A DNA stretch of 64,000 bases from Romanomermis culicivorax (taxonomy: Eukaryota > Nematoda > Enoplea > Mermithida > Mermithidae), in contig CAWUHX010000023.1 of assembly GCA_963922205.1 (NCBI GenBank), forward strand, positions 992,001 to 1,056,000, read 5' to 3'. Each line of letters opens with the position of its first letter. The first letter of the stretch is position 1. The position numbers were made by a program, and so were the translations under genes. The notes beneath the pieces were generated by a model. The model had not been told where the DNA came from. It did no database searches and was given only the letters and a program-made list of their open reading frames with translations. This document shows positions 10,621 through 20,905 of this stretch, piece by piece.

Positions 10621-10651
10621 TTAATTGTTATGACGAATTTCGCAACGAGCT
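10621..10651 (-). CDS. MFSD5: MFSD5-like exon 10, short C-terminal tail
   Basis: Acceptor cttttttcttttag at 10652, then an in-phase short tail (RARCEIRHNN) and TAA at 10621-10623. The preceding 900-bp segment has the same purine-tract texture as the gene's other introns and carries a MITE, which supports it being intronic. Confidence 0.65.
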
Positions 10652-13600
10652 CTAAAAGAAAAAAGTCACTTTACCACAGTAAACCTCAACTTTTTCGGTC
10701 CAAAGTTCGGAACACGATGTACATTCAAGAAATTACGCTCTAGTAGAGAAAAGCAACCAAATACAAAAGAAGAAAGACAAAGTAAAAAGTAGAAGAGAAA
10801 ACAGAAAGAAAAAGTACAGCATAAAAATCGAAAATAACAAATACAAAGGAAGAAAAAATAAAAGAAGCAAATGGGAAAAAGAAAATAAAAGACAATAAAA
10901 AGAATGAAGGGAAAAAGAGAAAACATAAGAAAAAAGAATGAAAGATCAAGAAAGAACGAACAGACATAACCACTAAAACAGAGTAAAAAAAGAAGGAAAA
11001 TCGACAAAAAAAGAAAAAAGACAAATAAGAACATCAAAGTATGAATTAGGAGGTAAGGTCAACGGTAGCAAAAGAAACACAGAAGAAAAAACAAGGTATA
11101 AAGTTTGAATGAAATCATACCTGTAAGAGGTCCGACCAATTGGGAGGGGGAGGAAACCCAAAATTTGGGGTACGGGTATCAAAATTTCCAAAATCTTAGG
11201 CGGGGAGTCGAAAAAAAGTCGAAAAAATCTCGAAAATTTTCCCAAAAAGCCACTTTTTCCGAGTTTGGGTGGAGGAAAGCTTGACGAAGTTTGGGGTGGG
11301 GTTATGACACTTGGGTATAGAGTTCGACCAAGTTCGGTATGGAGGTCCCCCCAGTTACAGGTATGTATGAAATCAGAAGTGAACTAAACCGTGACAACGA
11401 AAGAACAAAAAACCTGATATATAATAAAAATACAAACAAAAAAAGGGGGAAAAACAGAAACATGAAAAACAAGGGAAAAAATCAGTTTTAAAAACCAAGA
11501 CTACAGTAAACCTCAACTTTCCTGATGTAAATTAAAAGTTTACATTCTTACCTGTGCAAAGCGCATTGAGCTATAGAAGCCAACGTCAAAAAAATCACGC
11601 AACACACGAATATGGTCCGCATATGCAAATTTTGGATCAGTATACTGATGACGATCAAATTTAGCGGAACGCGGAAGAAATTCATGACCGTAGATCTTGC
11701 TAAAAATTTTTTTCCGAAATTAGAACAAAAATATATCATAAATTTAACAACCGCAGAGAAAACCTGTTTCCGGTAAATATATGCCGCGCATGAAACCGAT
11801 AGCCGGCCAAAAAAGACCGACGCAAATTTCGAACAAAATAAATCCGCCGTAGATTAAAAAACGGGCGTTAGGCAAAATGATGGGCGGCACGAGGCATAAG
11901 GCCGATATGAGAAGAACGATTCTGGAAAAAAGTTTTCACTAAGCTCGATTTTTGATGTAAATATTTTATTTTTTATTGATTTTTTTCAACATAAACTTTT
12001 AATTTCTTTTCATTTTTCCTACTTCCATTTTTTCCTTCATTTCAGTTTTAGTCTTTCAATTTCCGTCCCTATTTTTTCCATATTTTTCATTTCTCTTCGT
12101 GTTTTTTTGTTTTTCTCGTTTTTCCTTCCTGTTTACTTTTCATCTTTGTTTTCAAAATTTTCTTTTCATTAATTTTTCCGTTCCCATTCTTTTCTTCTTT
12201 CTATTTCTTTTATTTCTGTTCTTATTTCTTCCATTTCGAATGCGGTTTTTGTCTTTTGTTTCATTTTTTCATTTCAGTTCACGTTATTCAAAAATTTTCT
12301 TGATATTCATCTTAATTTTTCTCATTATTTCTTCGTTTCTGTATTTTTCTTAACTTACATTTTTTCTTCATCTTTTTCATTTTAGTTGATGATTTTCCTA
12401 TTCGGGGTTTCAGTTTTTGTTTCTGTTCTGATTTTTTCATGGTTAATCAATTTTTTCCCATTTCTGTTTTTTCTTTCTTTCATCTAGGTGTGTATTTTTT
12501 ATTACGGTTTTCGTTGTTCTTTTCCATTTTCTTCCTATTTCTGTTTCCATTCCTTTTCTATTTCCGTCATCGTATTTCCATTTCTCTCACTGCCTTGATT
12601 TTATCGTTCCTTTTTTTATTTTTTTTTCGATTTCCGTTTTCTTCTTCTTTTCTCTTTTTTTATTCCTGTTCCTGTTTCTTACATTCCAGTTTCCGTTCTC
12701 TTTTACTTTGGATCTTTGTTTTTAAAAAATTTTTTTTTCATTTCTGTTGTCGTTTCCATTATTTTATTTCTATTGTTTCTTTCATTTTTTTCATTTTTGT
12801 TCCCATCTCTTCCATTTCGCCTTTGGTTTTTTTCATTTTCTGATTTCAGTTTATGTTTTTCCACTATCCATCTTGGTTTTTCTCAATTTTTCTCGGTTTC
12901 TGTCCTTTTCTTCATTTTTAGTTTTCTTTGATTTTTTACTTTCTCATTTTGTTTTTTTCTTTTCTATTTTTGTTTTTGTCATTATTTGTACGTTTCTGTT
13001 ATTTTCTTCATTCATGTTTTCATCAGTCTGTTTTCCTTAATTACTTCCCCTGTATTTTCTTTCTGGTTTCTTTTTCATACCTCTCTTTCCGTTCCTTCGT
13101 CTTGTATTTTCCCTTTACTTTCTGTTTTAATATTCTCTACTAATTTTTGTCTCTCTTCCTGTTTTTTCGTTTCGTCTTTTTTCTCCTATCTACTCTTGTT
13201 TTTTTTTAAATTTTTTATTATATTTCATTTTCTATTTTTTCTGATTTACTCTCTCTGACTGTTAATTTTTCGTTTTTTCCCCTTTTTAATCTGATTTTTT
13301 TCTTTTGTTCCATTTTCTTTTCTCCATGTTTTCTTGTTTTTGTTTCCACTTCATAATAAAAATAGAGCATTGCTCTCTTCTATAAAAAATAAGAATTTTT
13401 ACCTCATAAACGATTCAGGTCGAATTTTCGTACTCAACAAACGAAACAACGACGATCCGATCATAATAGCCACCATAAAAGTGGCGAAAATGTAACCGTG
13501 AGGTATGGACGAATCGCCGCCGCTTCCGTTGTTCGACGTCTCGTTCGCCGACGATTCGTTGGCGGAAGCGGGCGTTTTGGGGCCGGACGGCGTCAAAGCC

Positions 13601-16600
13601 GGCGTCCATTCTAAAACGAAAGTGTACATCGCTCCTTCGAATAACGACTGAACGACGCCCAAATATAAAACTTTACGATCTTTAAAGAAAAGAATTATAG
13701 AATGACAAAAAGGAAAAGACGAGTAAAAGGAGGAAGACAGAAAAGGAAGAAAAAAACAAAACAAAAAAAGTAGAAGAAATATAGGGAAAAACGAAGTACA
13801 GAACAATGAGAAGGAAAAATATAATGTGACAAGAAACAAGAATGGAACAGAAAAACAGATGAAAAACAAAATATACACGAAGACAGAAAAAAACGAAAAC
13901 ACAAAGGTCCACAAAAAGAAACACGGATTAAAAAGCAAGGCAGAAAGAAAAAATACTAATCAAAAAAAGAAAAGGAAGCAAAGTAAAGAAAATAGAAAGG
14001 AAAGAAGCAAAAAATATCATTAAAAAGAAAAAATGAGGAAACAAGGGACAGATAGAAAAAGTTGTAAAATAGGGAGAAAAAAGTAAACGAGAAAATAAGA
14101 AAACGAATTACAGAGAAAAAAAAGAGAAAAACTATATATATCATTATATACAAAGGGAGAAAAAACCAAAGTGAGAAACAAACACAAAAAAGAATAGAAA
14201 CACAAAAAAAGACAGAGTAAAAAGTACAAGAGTAACAGGAAAAAAGTAAACATGAGAAAAAATACGACATAAAAGACATAAAGTAAAAGAAGCAAAGGTA
14301 GAAAAATGAAAAAAGTGAACGACAGACGAAGATAAAAATAGAAACGAAACAAGGAAGAAAAGATGAAACAAGAAAAAGAAAATCAAAAAGCAGGAAACAG
14401 AAAAAAGAAAAATGAAAAGACATGAAAAGACTACGAAAAGAAAAAACTGAGTAAAACAAGAACAAATAGGAAAAAATCACCATAAAAATAGATAAAAAAA
14501 GAAGGCAAATAAGAAAGACTAAGTATAGAGTATAAGAAATAATCAAAAAAAAAAGAAAACACGAGAGGAAAACAAAGCATGAAAACAGAAAAGAAGAAAT
14601 TATAGAAAGAAAAGAATTATAGGAGAAAAAAGAAAGAAATGGAAAATGCAAACGAAAAAATTAAACAGAAAGAGAAGGAAGACAACAGAAAACATAACAA
14701 GAAAAGATGAGATCATAGAATAAAGAAAAACAACAGAAAGACGGGAAAAGAGAAAAACGATTCGGTATAACATGTACATTAAAATGAAGGAAAAAATGAA
14801 AGGAAAACGAAAACAAGGAAAAAGAGCGAAGAAACGGCATAAAACATGAACAAAAAACAGAACAAAGAACAAGTGAAAAGAGTACATGTGAGTAAAAAAC
14901 AAGGCATAATAAACGCAAGAGAACTAGAAAACAGGAAGAAAATAATGAAAGAAGAAAAAATAGAAAAGTGAAAGAAAAGGAATGATAAAAAAAGAACAAA
15001 GTGGAAAGAGAAAACAAAAATAAAGGAAAAAAGAAAAAATGATTGAAAAAACGCCGAAATAAATAAAATTATCATATAAAAATTTATATTCTACTAACCG
15101 CTCTTCAACGTAGACCATGCTTCTTTGAACGAATGGCTATAATCGGCTTTGTGATCGCCGTAATTTTCCGTCCAAGTACAAACCATAAAAATTGTCATCA
15201 ACGTCAAAACGCCGATAGAAACGTCGAACGGGGCTCTAAAAATGGGAAACTTTCCGCTTTGCAAAGCACTATTAAAAAGAAAATCTTGTGGTGCAATATG
15301 CCAAAGTCAATGAAAATGTAGAATAAAGGAGAAACAAAACAAATTGAAGTATACAAATTAATGCAAATGAAGCTAAAAAAACAAAAACAAAACAAACAAG
15401 ATGAAAAAATCTTGAAGAGAAGAAAGACATCGATAAACGAAAAAATTACTTGCATTTCTTGTAAAATTTGAAAAAATCAAGATGATTGAAGAACTTCAGG
15501 CGAAAAGGAAATAGCAGAGAATTAAAATAAAAGAAAGACAATCAGAAATATGAGTGAAGAGTGAACTGAGGAGAAAATATAACGAAAAAACTAAAAAATC
15601 ACATACAAAAATCAGTGAAACAGACACGAAAGAGGAGAAAGAAAAAACATTATTAAATAGAACGGAGAAGCAGAACACCAAATAGAAGAAAATACGTAAA
15701 AACAAAAAAAAACAGTAACGCTCAAAAAAAACTTTGGAGCAAAAATATGAGGGAATCAAAAAGTGATGAAATTTTTGGTCAAGTATGAAATATCAAATGA
15801 CTTACATTCATATGTGTAACTGGGAAACTGGGAGGAGGAATTGCTATGGGAACCCCGCCCCCCTCAGAAATCGTCTGGCTAGCCATTGGGCGACCGCCTC
15901 CCCCAGGATTTTTCAATCCTATGGCTAGCCATATGGTAGACGTAGGAACCCGCATACTTTTAGTGGGGAAAATAATGAAAAATGTCAGTTCTTGAACACA
16001 AAAATGGTTAAAAATGTGAATTTTCTGGGCGCATCGCGCCGTGAACACACTTTTTCGGTCTAAAAAAATTAATATTTTTTGAACTATTTTTCCGACTTTT
16101 TCCAAGAAAAAATTGATTTTTTTCCTTCAGAGACTTCTGTCCCCTTAAATTTTGGGAATTGCTGACCCCCCAGACCTCGGGGCCTGTATGCTAACATTAA
16201 TATAAAAAATATGGCATAAAAATTAAAACGAGAAAATAATAAAAATGATCAAAAAATGAAAAAATTTAAAACCAAAAGGACTAACGTTGAAGAGGCTCTT
16301 GAAAGAAAAACATAAGGAAAACAAAAAAATGTAGAAAAGAAGAAAATAGTAAAAAGTAGGAGAACGATAAAGTAGAATATTAAAAAACAAAAGGCCCAAA
16401 AAATATGCACATTCAAGTAACAATATAGAGGAATCGAAATAAGTGTAGTGTCGCATAGATGACTAGGAAATCTAAATTTACTTGTAAACTTTACTGGACA
16501 ATGAAAAAAGTAACAGGGTAATAAAAAAAAAGGAAAACTAAAACAAGAAAAATCGAAACCACAAAAAGTATACAAAAAAACCATAAAAGGAAAGAAGACT

Positions 16601-19063
16601 AAAAAGAGAAGACAAAATGAGTAAAGAAAGTATTCAGAAGGAAAGGAAAAAATCTTTAGCTAAAAACTTCAAAGGATTTCTATTGCACAATATCTTACAC
16701 ATATCCGAAATGATCGGCAGCAAACTGAGCGACTACACCGGACAAGATGGCTATCAACGAATTACCGAGCGTAGCGTTCGAAAATAAAAGCGATAACAAA
16801 TCGGAATTATATTGTCTCTGCATTCGGAAAAATATTTGATTGAAGACAGCGTATAAATGAGATATAAAAACAAAACCAAAAAATCAATTTTTTCCGTAAA
16901 TTCCGAATGAAAAAGAAAGATTTTCGTGAAACTTGGGTCGAAAAAAAATCCGAAAATGTTAAAAGTGAGAAAACGCACAAATTAGTAAAAAATACCTAAA
17001 AATAGAAGAGAAACGGTAAAAAATTGAGCTTTCATAAGAAAGCTCGCATGAAGCGAAAATACAAAAAAATAAAAATAATAAAGGTTAATTTTTTCGTTAA
17101 AAAATGAATATAAAATCATTGCATAAAAAAAGAAGGGAAAATGACAAGAAGTCTTTTTGATTAAAATAAACGCTTGAAATGACACGAAAATAATGAAACA
17201 AGCAAATGGAGCGGAATGATTGCACATGACGCACAAACTAATGAAATGCAAGAAAAGCGAAATGATAAAAAATCAATTCCGACAAAAAATAATTCCAAAA
17301 ATAAAATGATAATCTAATGAAAAAATCTCATCAAAACAAAACAAAAATTAAAAAAAATCATCATGATCAACAAAAAGCGCAAATAATCACGGAAAAAATC
17401 TATCTAAGGAAAAAAGTAAGGAGTATGAGAAAAATGATCAAAAATGAGCAAATAAAGCGGAAAGAGTTAGAAAACAACAAAATGAAAGTTACGGAAAATC
17501 TTTTTCTCGCCAAGAAATGCAAATAAAATCGCATAAAAATGAGAAAAATTGGAAAAAAGCAATTTCGAATGAAATAATCGGAAGTACTCATACAAAAACA
17601 AAAAAAAAACAACAAAAAATTCATTTTTGTTTTACAAATGCACATAAAAATAATATAGAACTTAAATCATTCAGGCAAAAAAATCAAATCTGATCAAAAA
17701 ATGCGCAGACAAAGCAAAATAATCCTACAAAAAATTGGGAAAAATTATCTTTTTCTGTAAAAAAATGAGTATATAAAACGAAAGGAAAATGCTCAAGGAA
17801 AAAAACTGGGCAAAAAGCACTGTGAAAGCGGAATAATCGAAAAAAACAAATCAAACATGGAAAGCATTTTTTTGTTAAATAAAAGAAAAAAATGCACAAA
17901 ATAGTATGAAAAACCCGTTTTTGTGAATCATTAAGAGAAATTATATATTCCCGTATTATAACTTAAGCTTAGTTTTATAGCTTATATACTTGCAAGTTGA
18001 AAATATTTTTACCTTATTATGCTCGAAAACGAGCCAAGATTCGAAAGCGCTAAACAATATTGACGTCGCTATTCCGCCCAACAAGCGACCGATCATCAAA
18101 ATTTGAAAATTGGCGAAATGCTTAAATGAACCAAAATTAAGAGTTTTGTTAAATTAAATGAAAAATACAAAAAACAACAAACTTTCGTCACACAAGCGCC
18201 CGAGTAAATTAAAGCGTATAAAATGCAGTTATTTCTACGGCCCCTAGAAAGAAAAAAGTCTCGCAATCAAAAGGGGAAAACTGAAATGCTAAAAACTACA
18301 AATATATAAAATAAATTTAAATATTTTAATTTTAAAGAAATATTGAAAAGAAAAATATTTGATTGAAGAAAAATTTACATAAAAAACAACAAAAGAAAAC
18401 TTTGAAATCATATGAGAAAAAATTTAATGAACTTGAACTAAACTACTTGAAATTAATGGACTAAACTACTTGGAATTTGGAAATCAAAAAGAAAGAAAAT
18501 TTAGATGAAAAAAATTACATAGAAGAAATACCTTGAATCAAATAAATTTATATACAAAAATAGAAAAAAATTCAGAAGGAAAAAGTAAAATAAGTTAAAA
18601 ATATATGAAAAAAATTCCAAAATTAAAAATTTTCAATTTTTCTTACAATTTATCGGCAAAAGAACCGATAAATGTACCGAAAATAACGCTTGAACCAAAT
18701 CCGGCGACGAATAATAGTTCGATGTCGTGTTTAGACATTCCGTAACTTTCGTACAATGCGTAAACGTGAGGGCCTTGCAACCAATCGCCGGCTAAAAAAT
18801 GAAAAATGCGAAATACAAAAAATGCAAGTTTCCGTCGAAAAGTGCGATCTTAACAAAAAAATTTGCAACACTAAATAAGAAATTTTTTTAAATATTCTTA
18901 CAAAACTACACCGTAACTTACCTGCAGCCAATAGATAACCGACCAAATATGTGCCTTGGAAATAGGCGAAATCGTACGTGTAGGCTATTCGTTCGGAATT
19001 TCGAGTGTAAAAATATAAGATCGCACAGAATATACATAGAGCGTATAGAATAAAAGTAAACAT
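10621..19063 (-). CDS. MFSD5: MFSD5-like major facilitator (molybdate-anion transporter family)
   Basis: Multi-pass membrane transporter of the major facilitator superfamily. The family is annotated as molybdate/anion transporters from the algal MOT2 homologue, so the substrate in animals is by analogy. Ten exons in order: 19063-18922, 18791-18647, 18243-18183, 18120-18013, 16817-16699, 15235-15099, 13679-13403, 11921-11764, 11699-11552, 10651-10621. All are GT-AG and in frame, giving 441 residues against about 450 usually. Landmarks: FDFAYFQGTYL-type N-terminus with GDWLQGPHVY; GRLLGGIATSILFSAFESW (about 127-145); DRKVLYLGVVQSLFEG opening TM7; IGSSLFRL; MNFFRVPLNL near the C-terminus. Odd feature: the loop after TM7 carries an insert with three N-glycosylation sequons (N278, N283, N288). 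Five introns are long purine or pyrimidine tracts. Start ATG at 19063 matches the family N-terminus. Confidence 0.92.
10740..11551. repeat. Purine-rich tract in MFSD5-like intron 9
   Basis: A/G-rich on the + strand (10740-11105 and 11366-11510), interrupted by the MITE at 11116-11365. In the sense of the gene it is pyrimidine-rich. Long - strand frames here are composition artefacts. Confidence 0.65.
11116..11365. mobile_element. MITE copy 1 with CATACCTGTA termini
   Basis: 250 bp. Termini are CATACCTGTAAG and its inverse TTACAGGTATG. Flanking 8-bp direct repeats, aatgaaat (11108-11115) and tatgaaat (11366-11373), differ by one base. The interior is GC-rich with no ORF. A second copy lies at 22022-22246. 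An 8-bp duplication points to the hAT superfamily; this is inference because no transposase is present. Confidence 0.75.
11552..11699 (-). CDS. MFSD5: MFSD5-like exon 9
   Basis: ARSTVMNFFRVPLNLIVISI followed by TM12 (IFVCCVIFLTLASIAQ). Ends CACAG|GTAAGA. If unspliced, the frame would stop two codons later (AGG TAA at 11548), which would still give a near full-length protein. Confidence 0.88.
11764..11921 (-). CDS. MFSD5: MFSD5-like exon 8
   Basis: TM9 and TM10: IVLLISALCLVPPIILP and then YGGFILFEICVGLFWPAIGF followed by MRGIYLPET. The last motif matches the family segment before the Phe-Arg-Val-Pro loop. Acceptor tttccag, donor G|GTTTTC. Confidence 0.9.
11922..13402. repeat. Polypyrimidine (+ strand) tract filling MFSD5-like intron 7
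   Basis: From about 11960 to 13340 the + strand is almost purely T/C (ttttc, cttttt words) with few G or A, so the transcribed strand is purine-rich, opposite to the neighbouring introns. The Phe/Ser/Leu-rich + strand frames here are artefacts. Confidence 0.75.
13403..13679 (-). CDS. MFSD5: MFSD5-like exon 7 with sequon-rich loop insert
   Basis: Largest exon. DRKVLYLGVVQSLFEGAMYT, then FVLEWTPAL (TM7), an inserted polar loop containing NES, NET and NGS sequons, then HGYIFATFMVAIMIGSSLFR (TM8). The insert is about 20 residues longer than in the human protein as I know it. The exon sits exactly where purine-rich sequence changes strand. Confidence 0.92.
13680..15098. repeat. Polypurine (+ strand) tract filling MFSD5-like intron 6
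   Basis: About 1.4 kb of A/G-rich sequence on the + strand, giving - strand frames of up to 231 codons that code only Phe/Leu/Ser/Cys-rich sequence. These frames stop at real splice junctions and have no family resemblance. Confidence 0.75.
15099..15235 (-). CDS. MFSD5: MFSD5-like exon 6
   Basis: Encodes APFDVSIGVLTLMTIFMV (TM6), CTWTENYGDHK and the central cytoplasmic loop (SFKEAWSTLKS). The W-x-E-N-Y motif matches the family. Donor G|GTTAGT. Confidence 0.9.
15236..16698. repeat. Polypurine tract in MFSD5-like intron 5
   Basis: A/G-rich + strand sequence at about 15260-15780 and 16200-16680, interrupted by the dispersed repeat at 15812-16190. Confidence 0.7.
15812..16190 (+). repeat. Dispersed ~0.4 kb repeat, copy 2 (in MFSD5-like intron 5)
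   Basis: Same landmarks as the copy at 7371: gaattgctatggga start, paired ggctagcca words, caatcctatggctagccat, the hairpin gcgcatcgcgcc at about 16030, ttcagag, and a ggggcctgtatg end. It lies antisense within the - strand gene. Confidence 0.8.
16699..16817 (-). CDS. MFSD5: MFSD5-like exon 5
   Basis: Encodes RQYNSDLLSLLFSNATLGNS followed by TM5 (LIAILSGVVAQFAADHFGY). Acceptor gaatgcag. Donor GT|GTAAGA in phase 2. Confidence 0.88.
16818..18012. repeat. A-rich tract in MFSD5-like intron 4
   Basis: A-rich on the + strand, less G-rich than introns 5 and 6. It contains several imperfect repeats of a unit with aaaaatcg...gaaa words near 17280-17900. No gene seen. Confidence 0.6.
18013..18120 (-). 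CDS. MFSD5: MFSD5-like exon 4
   Basis: 36 codons, HFANFQILMIGRLLGG onward to SAFESWLVFEHNK, the most conserved TM4 signature of the family. Preceded by a 62-bp intron. Phase 0 at both ends. Confidence 0.93.
18183..18243 (-). CDS. MFSD5: MFSD5-like exon 3
   Basis: Completes the D-x-x-G-R-[RK] MFS loop motif (ADKLGRRN) between TM2 and TM3, then TM3 (CILYALIYSGACVTK). Acceptor ttctttctag. Confidence 0.9.
18244..18646. other. MFSD5-like intron 2
   Basis: 403 bp, A-rich. A short direct repeat (gaactaaactacttg / ggactaaactacttgg) lies near 18434-18476. Nothing else seen. Confidence 0.6.
18647..18791 (-). CDS. MFSD5: MFSD5-like exon 2
   Basis: Acceptor ttttttag. Encodes GDWLQGPHVYALYESYG and then a glycine-rich TM2 (FVAGFGSSVIFGTFIGSFAD). 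Ends in phase 2 with donor TT|GTAAGA. Confidence 0.9.
18922..19063 (-). CDS. MFSD5: MFSD5-like exon 1 (residues 1-47)
   Basis: ATG at 19063, first transmembrane segment (MFTFILYALCIFCAILYFY), then the conserved FDFAYFQGTYL-like stretch. Donor GCAG|GTAAGT, phase 1. Confidence 0.9.
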
Positions 19064-19180
19064 CTTTTGATTTATACTGAAATATTTTTCTCTTGTAATT
19101 TAGAAAAAAGTGAGCGAAATTTTCGAGTAAATATTGAAAAATCCTGCACGACATATAAGTGAAATTACACTTTGACTCAT

Positions 19181-19555
19181 ACATGTAACGGGGCCCTGAG
19201 ATCTGAGGGGTTGGGGAGGGGGTCGGGCGACTTTTCTGGGGCCGGGGTCACTGATTCCGAAAATTTTAGGGGAAGGGTCTCTGAAGAATTGATTTTTCCA
19301 CCAAAAAAGTTTGAAAAACTATTCAAAAAATAATAATTTTTGTCTAAAAAACTGTAAAAAATGTATTCATGGCGCAGAGCGCCGAGAAAATAGACAGTTT
19401 CAGTATTTTTATGACCACATGTATGGGGGTCCCTGTGACTACCATAGGGCTAGCCATAGGATTGGAAAATCTTGAGTGTGGGTCGCCCAATGGCTAGCCA
19501 TATGGGCGACTATTTCTGGGTGCGGTTCTCATACCACTTCCCCCAATCACATGTA
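19181..19555 (-). repeat. Dispersed ~0.4 kb repeat, copy 3, inverted
   Basis: Reverse-complement relative of the copies at 7371 and 15812, with the best-preserved ends: ACATGTA at 19181-19187 and again at 19549-19555. It carries the hairpin ggcgcagagcgcc (19371-19383) and the palindromic tggctagcca words near 19450 and 19492. It lies about 120 bp upstream of the MFSD5-like start codon, so it may affect that promoter region. Confidence 0.82.
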
Positions 19556-19964
19556 TAAGCCTTAAGAATCACATCAGTACGTCCAGACTTGAAAACCTTA
19601 AAAAGTAAGGCGATAACATAATAAGCTTTTTTAATCATATTTGAAATATGATCAGAAGAAGATGAAAACTATTAAAGATTAAATGGTAAGTGAAGGTAGA
19701 CACGCTAAAAGCCGCGCCTGAGCTTGGTAAGAAATAATAATTATTATTAAAGTTATAACCGGCGCGAAGCACCCGAAAATTTCGAGATTTGATTTGGACC
19801 TCCTAAAATGCACCAAAATGCATCTTTTCAATATGAAAACCCCAAATTTTTCTTCCACATTTGTGAAAAGACCTCAAAAATTTTTTCCACATCCCAGATT
19901 TTTTTCCACATTATAGTGCAAATGTGGAAAAAACAGTTCCTCTAAACAGGGTTTTTTTGCACAG

Positions 19965-19990
19965 GTCAAGTTGCAATGTGCAACTTGGGG
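19965..19990. repeat. Perfect hairpin CAAGTTGCA-atg-TGCAACTTG
   Basis: Nine-base arms with a three-base loop at about 19968-19988. A near-identical palindrome (AAGTTGCAC-t-GTGCAACTT) is at about 22543-22561 and a decayed one at about 578-600. Confidence 0.7.
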
Positions 19991-20476
19991 AAAAATTTTG
20001 GTTGCACAGATAAATTTTTGGTTGCTCACTCTAAAATCGATAAGATTTGCTTAAATTTATCGAAAAAACCATCGCAAACTAGTTTTCTTGTATTTCATTC
20101 GATCCGCGTCAGTTTTAGACATTTAAAACCCCATTTTCTGAGTTTTGGGGGTAAAAAGAAAAGATTAATATGACTAGACTAGAGTCATAATGTGTTCGGC
20201 GCGTAGCGCCGAAAATTTTTCTGGATTTCAATATTCTGGAACGCTGGAAAATGAATGTATTCACCTTTTATTTCCCAGACAGCAGGTTTGATTTCTCAGT
20301 GCATTTAATAAATTTTCAGTCGGACAAACTAAAATTCAAAAACTAGGCAAGTGAATAAGAATTTGGATCTTTCAATCGGCAAAAATTTCTACGCTCAAAA
20401 TGTTTTAATCACGTGAAAGTCGAAATTTTTATGAAGATGGCAAAAAATTTGGGAACATGACTAGAGCTTCACACCG

Positions 20477-20557
20477 GGTACCCGAACTACCCGGGTACAA
20501 AATGAAAACCATTACCCGGGTACCTTGGTATACCCGGGTAATTCGGGTACCCGTTTT
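20477..20557. repeat. Cluster of ACCCGGGTA palindromes
   Basis: Five or more copies of CCGGGTAC/ACCCGGGTA words in 80 bp, including a gtaattcgggtacc stretch. A related cluster at 21990-22265 is split by the MITE at 22022. Confidence 0.7.
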
Positions 20558-20905
20558 GTATCATCTATAATATGTAGACTTGAGAGTAGAGGTGTATGCA
20601 TAGTTTTTTTTAGCCTTTTACAAGCCATGGCTTGTTGGACTGACAAAATGGCTTGTAGAATTTTAGTCCAACAAGCGAAAATGGCTTGTCAGAATTCTTT
20701 GAGTCATGTGTTTGATCATATCGGATACAGGAAAGATGCATTTTGGTGCATTTTAGAAGGTCATAATCTCAAAATTTTCCGGCGCTGCGCGCCGGAAATA
20801 ACTTAAATAAGATTTATTATCTATTTCCTAGTAGCTCAGGCGCTGCTTCTAACATGTCTACCTTCATTTATCATTTAATCTTTTATAGTTTTAATCATCT
20901 TAAAC

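Larger units (their letters stand above)
19655..20905. mobile_element. Element with ~195-bp imperfect inverted arms
   Basis: The left arm (about 19655-19850) and the reverse complement of the right arm (about 20712-20905) share, in order: aagat..taaaga ttaaatg, gaaggtagacacg/tg, gcgcctgagct, ggcgcg..gc.cc, gaaaattt, and tctaaaatgcaccaaaatgc followed by atctt. By eye the arms are about 80% identical. The interior (about 860 bp) has GTTGCAC hairpins, ACCCGGGTA repeats and ggcttgt/acaagcc words but no transposase ORF. This would be a foldback-type or large non-autonomous element. Confidence 0.65.

Noticed and set aside
13956..15118. Long - strand ORFs (up to 231 codons) rich in Phe, Leu, Ser and Cys
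   Set aside because: They lie in a polypurine intron tract, which on the opposite strand lacks stop codons by composition alone. No family resemblance, and splice sites of the MFSD5-like gene bracket the tract. The same applies to 4448-5705, 6207-6450, 10666-11037 and 12099-13258.
20525..20806. 93-codon + strand ORF inside the inverted-arm element
   Set aside because: It runs through the ACCCGGGTA cluster and into the right arm. No transposase signature, so treated as chance.
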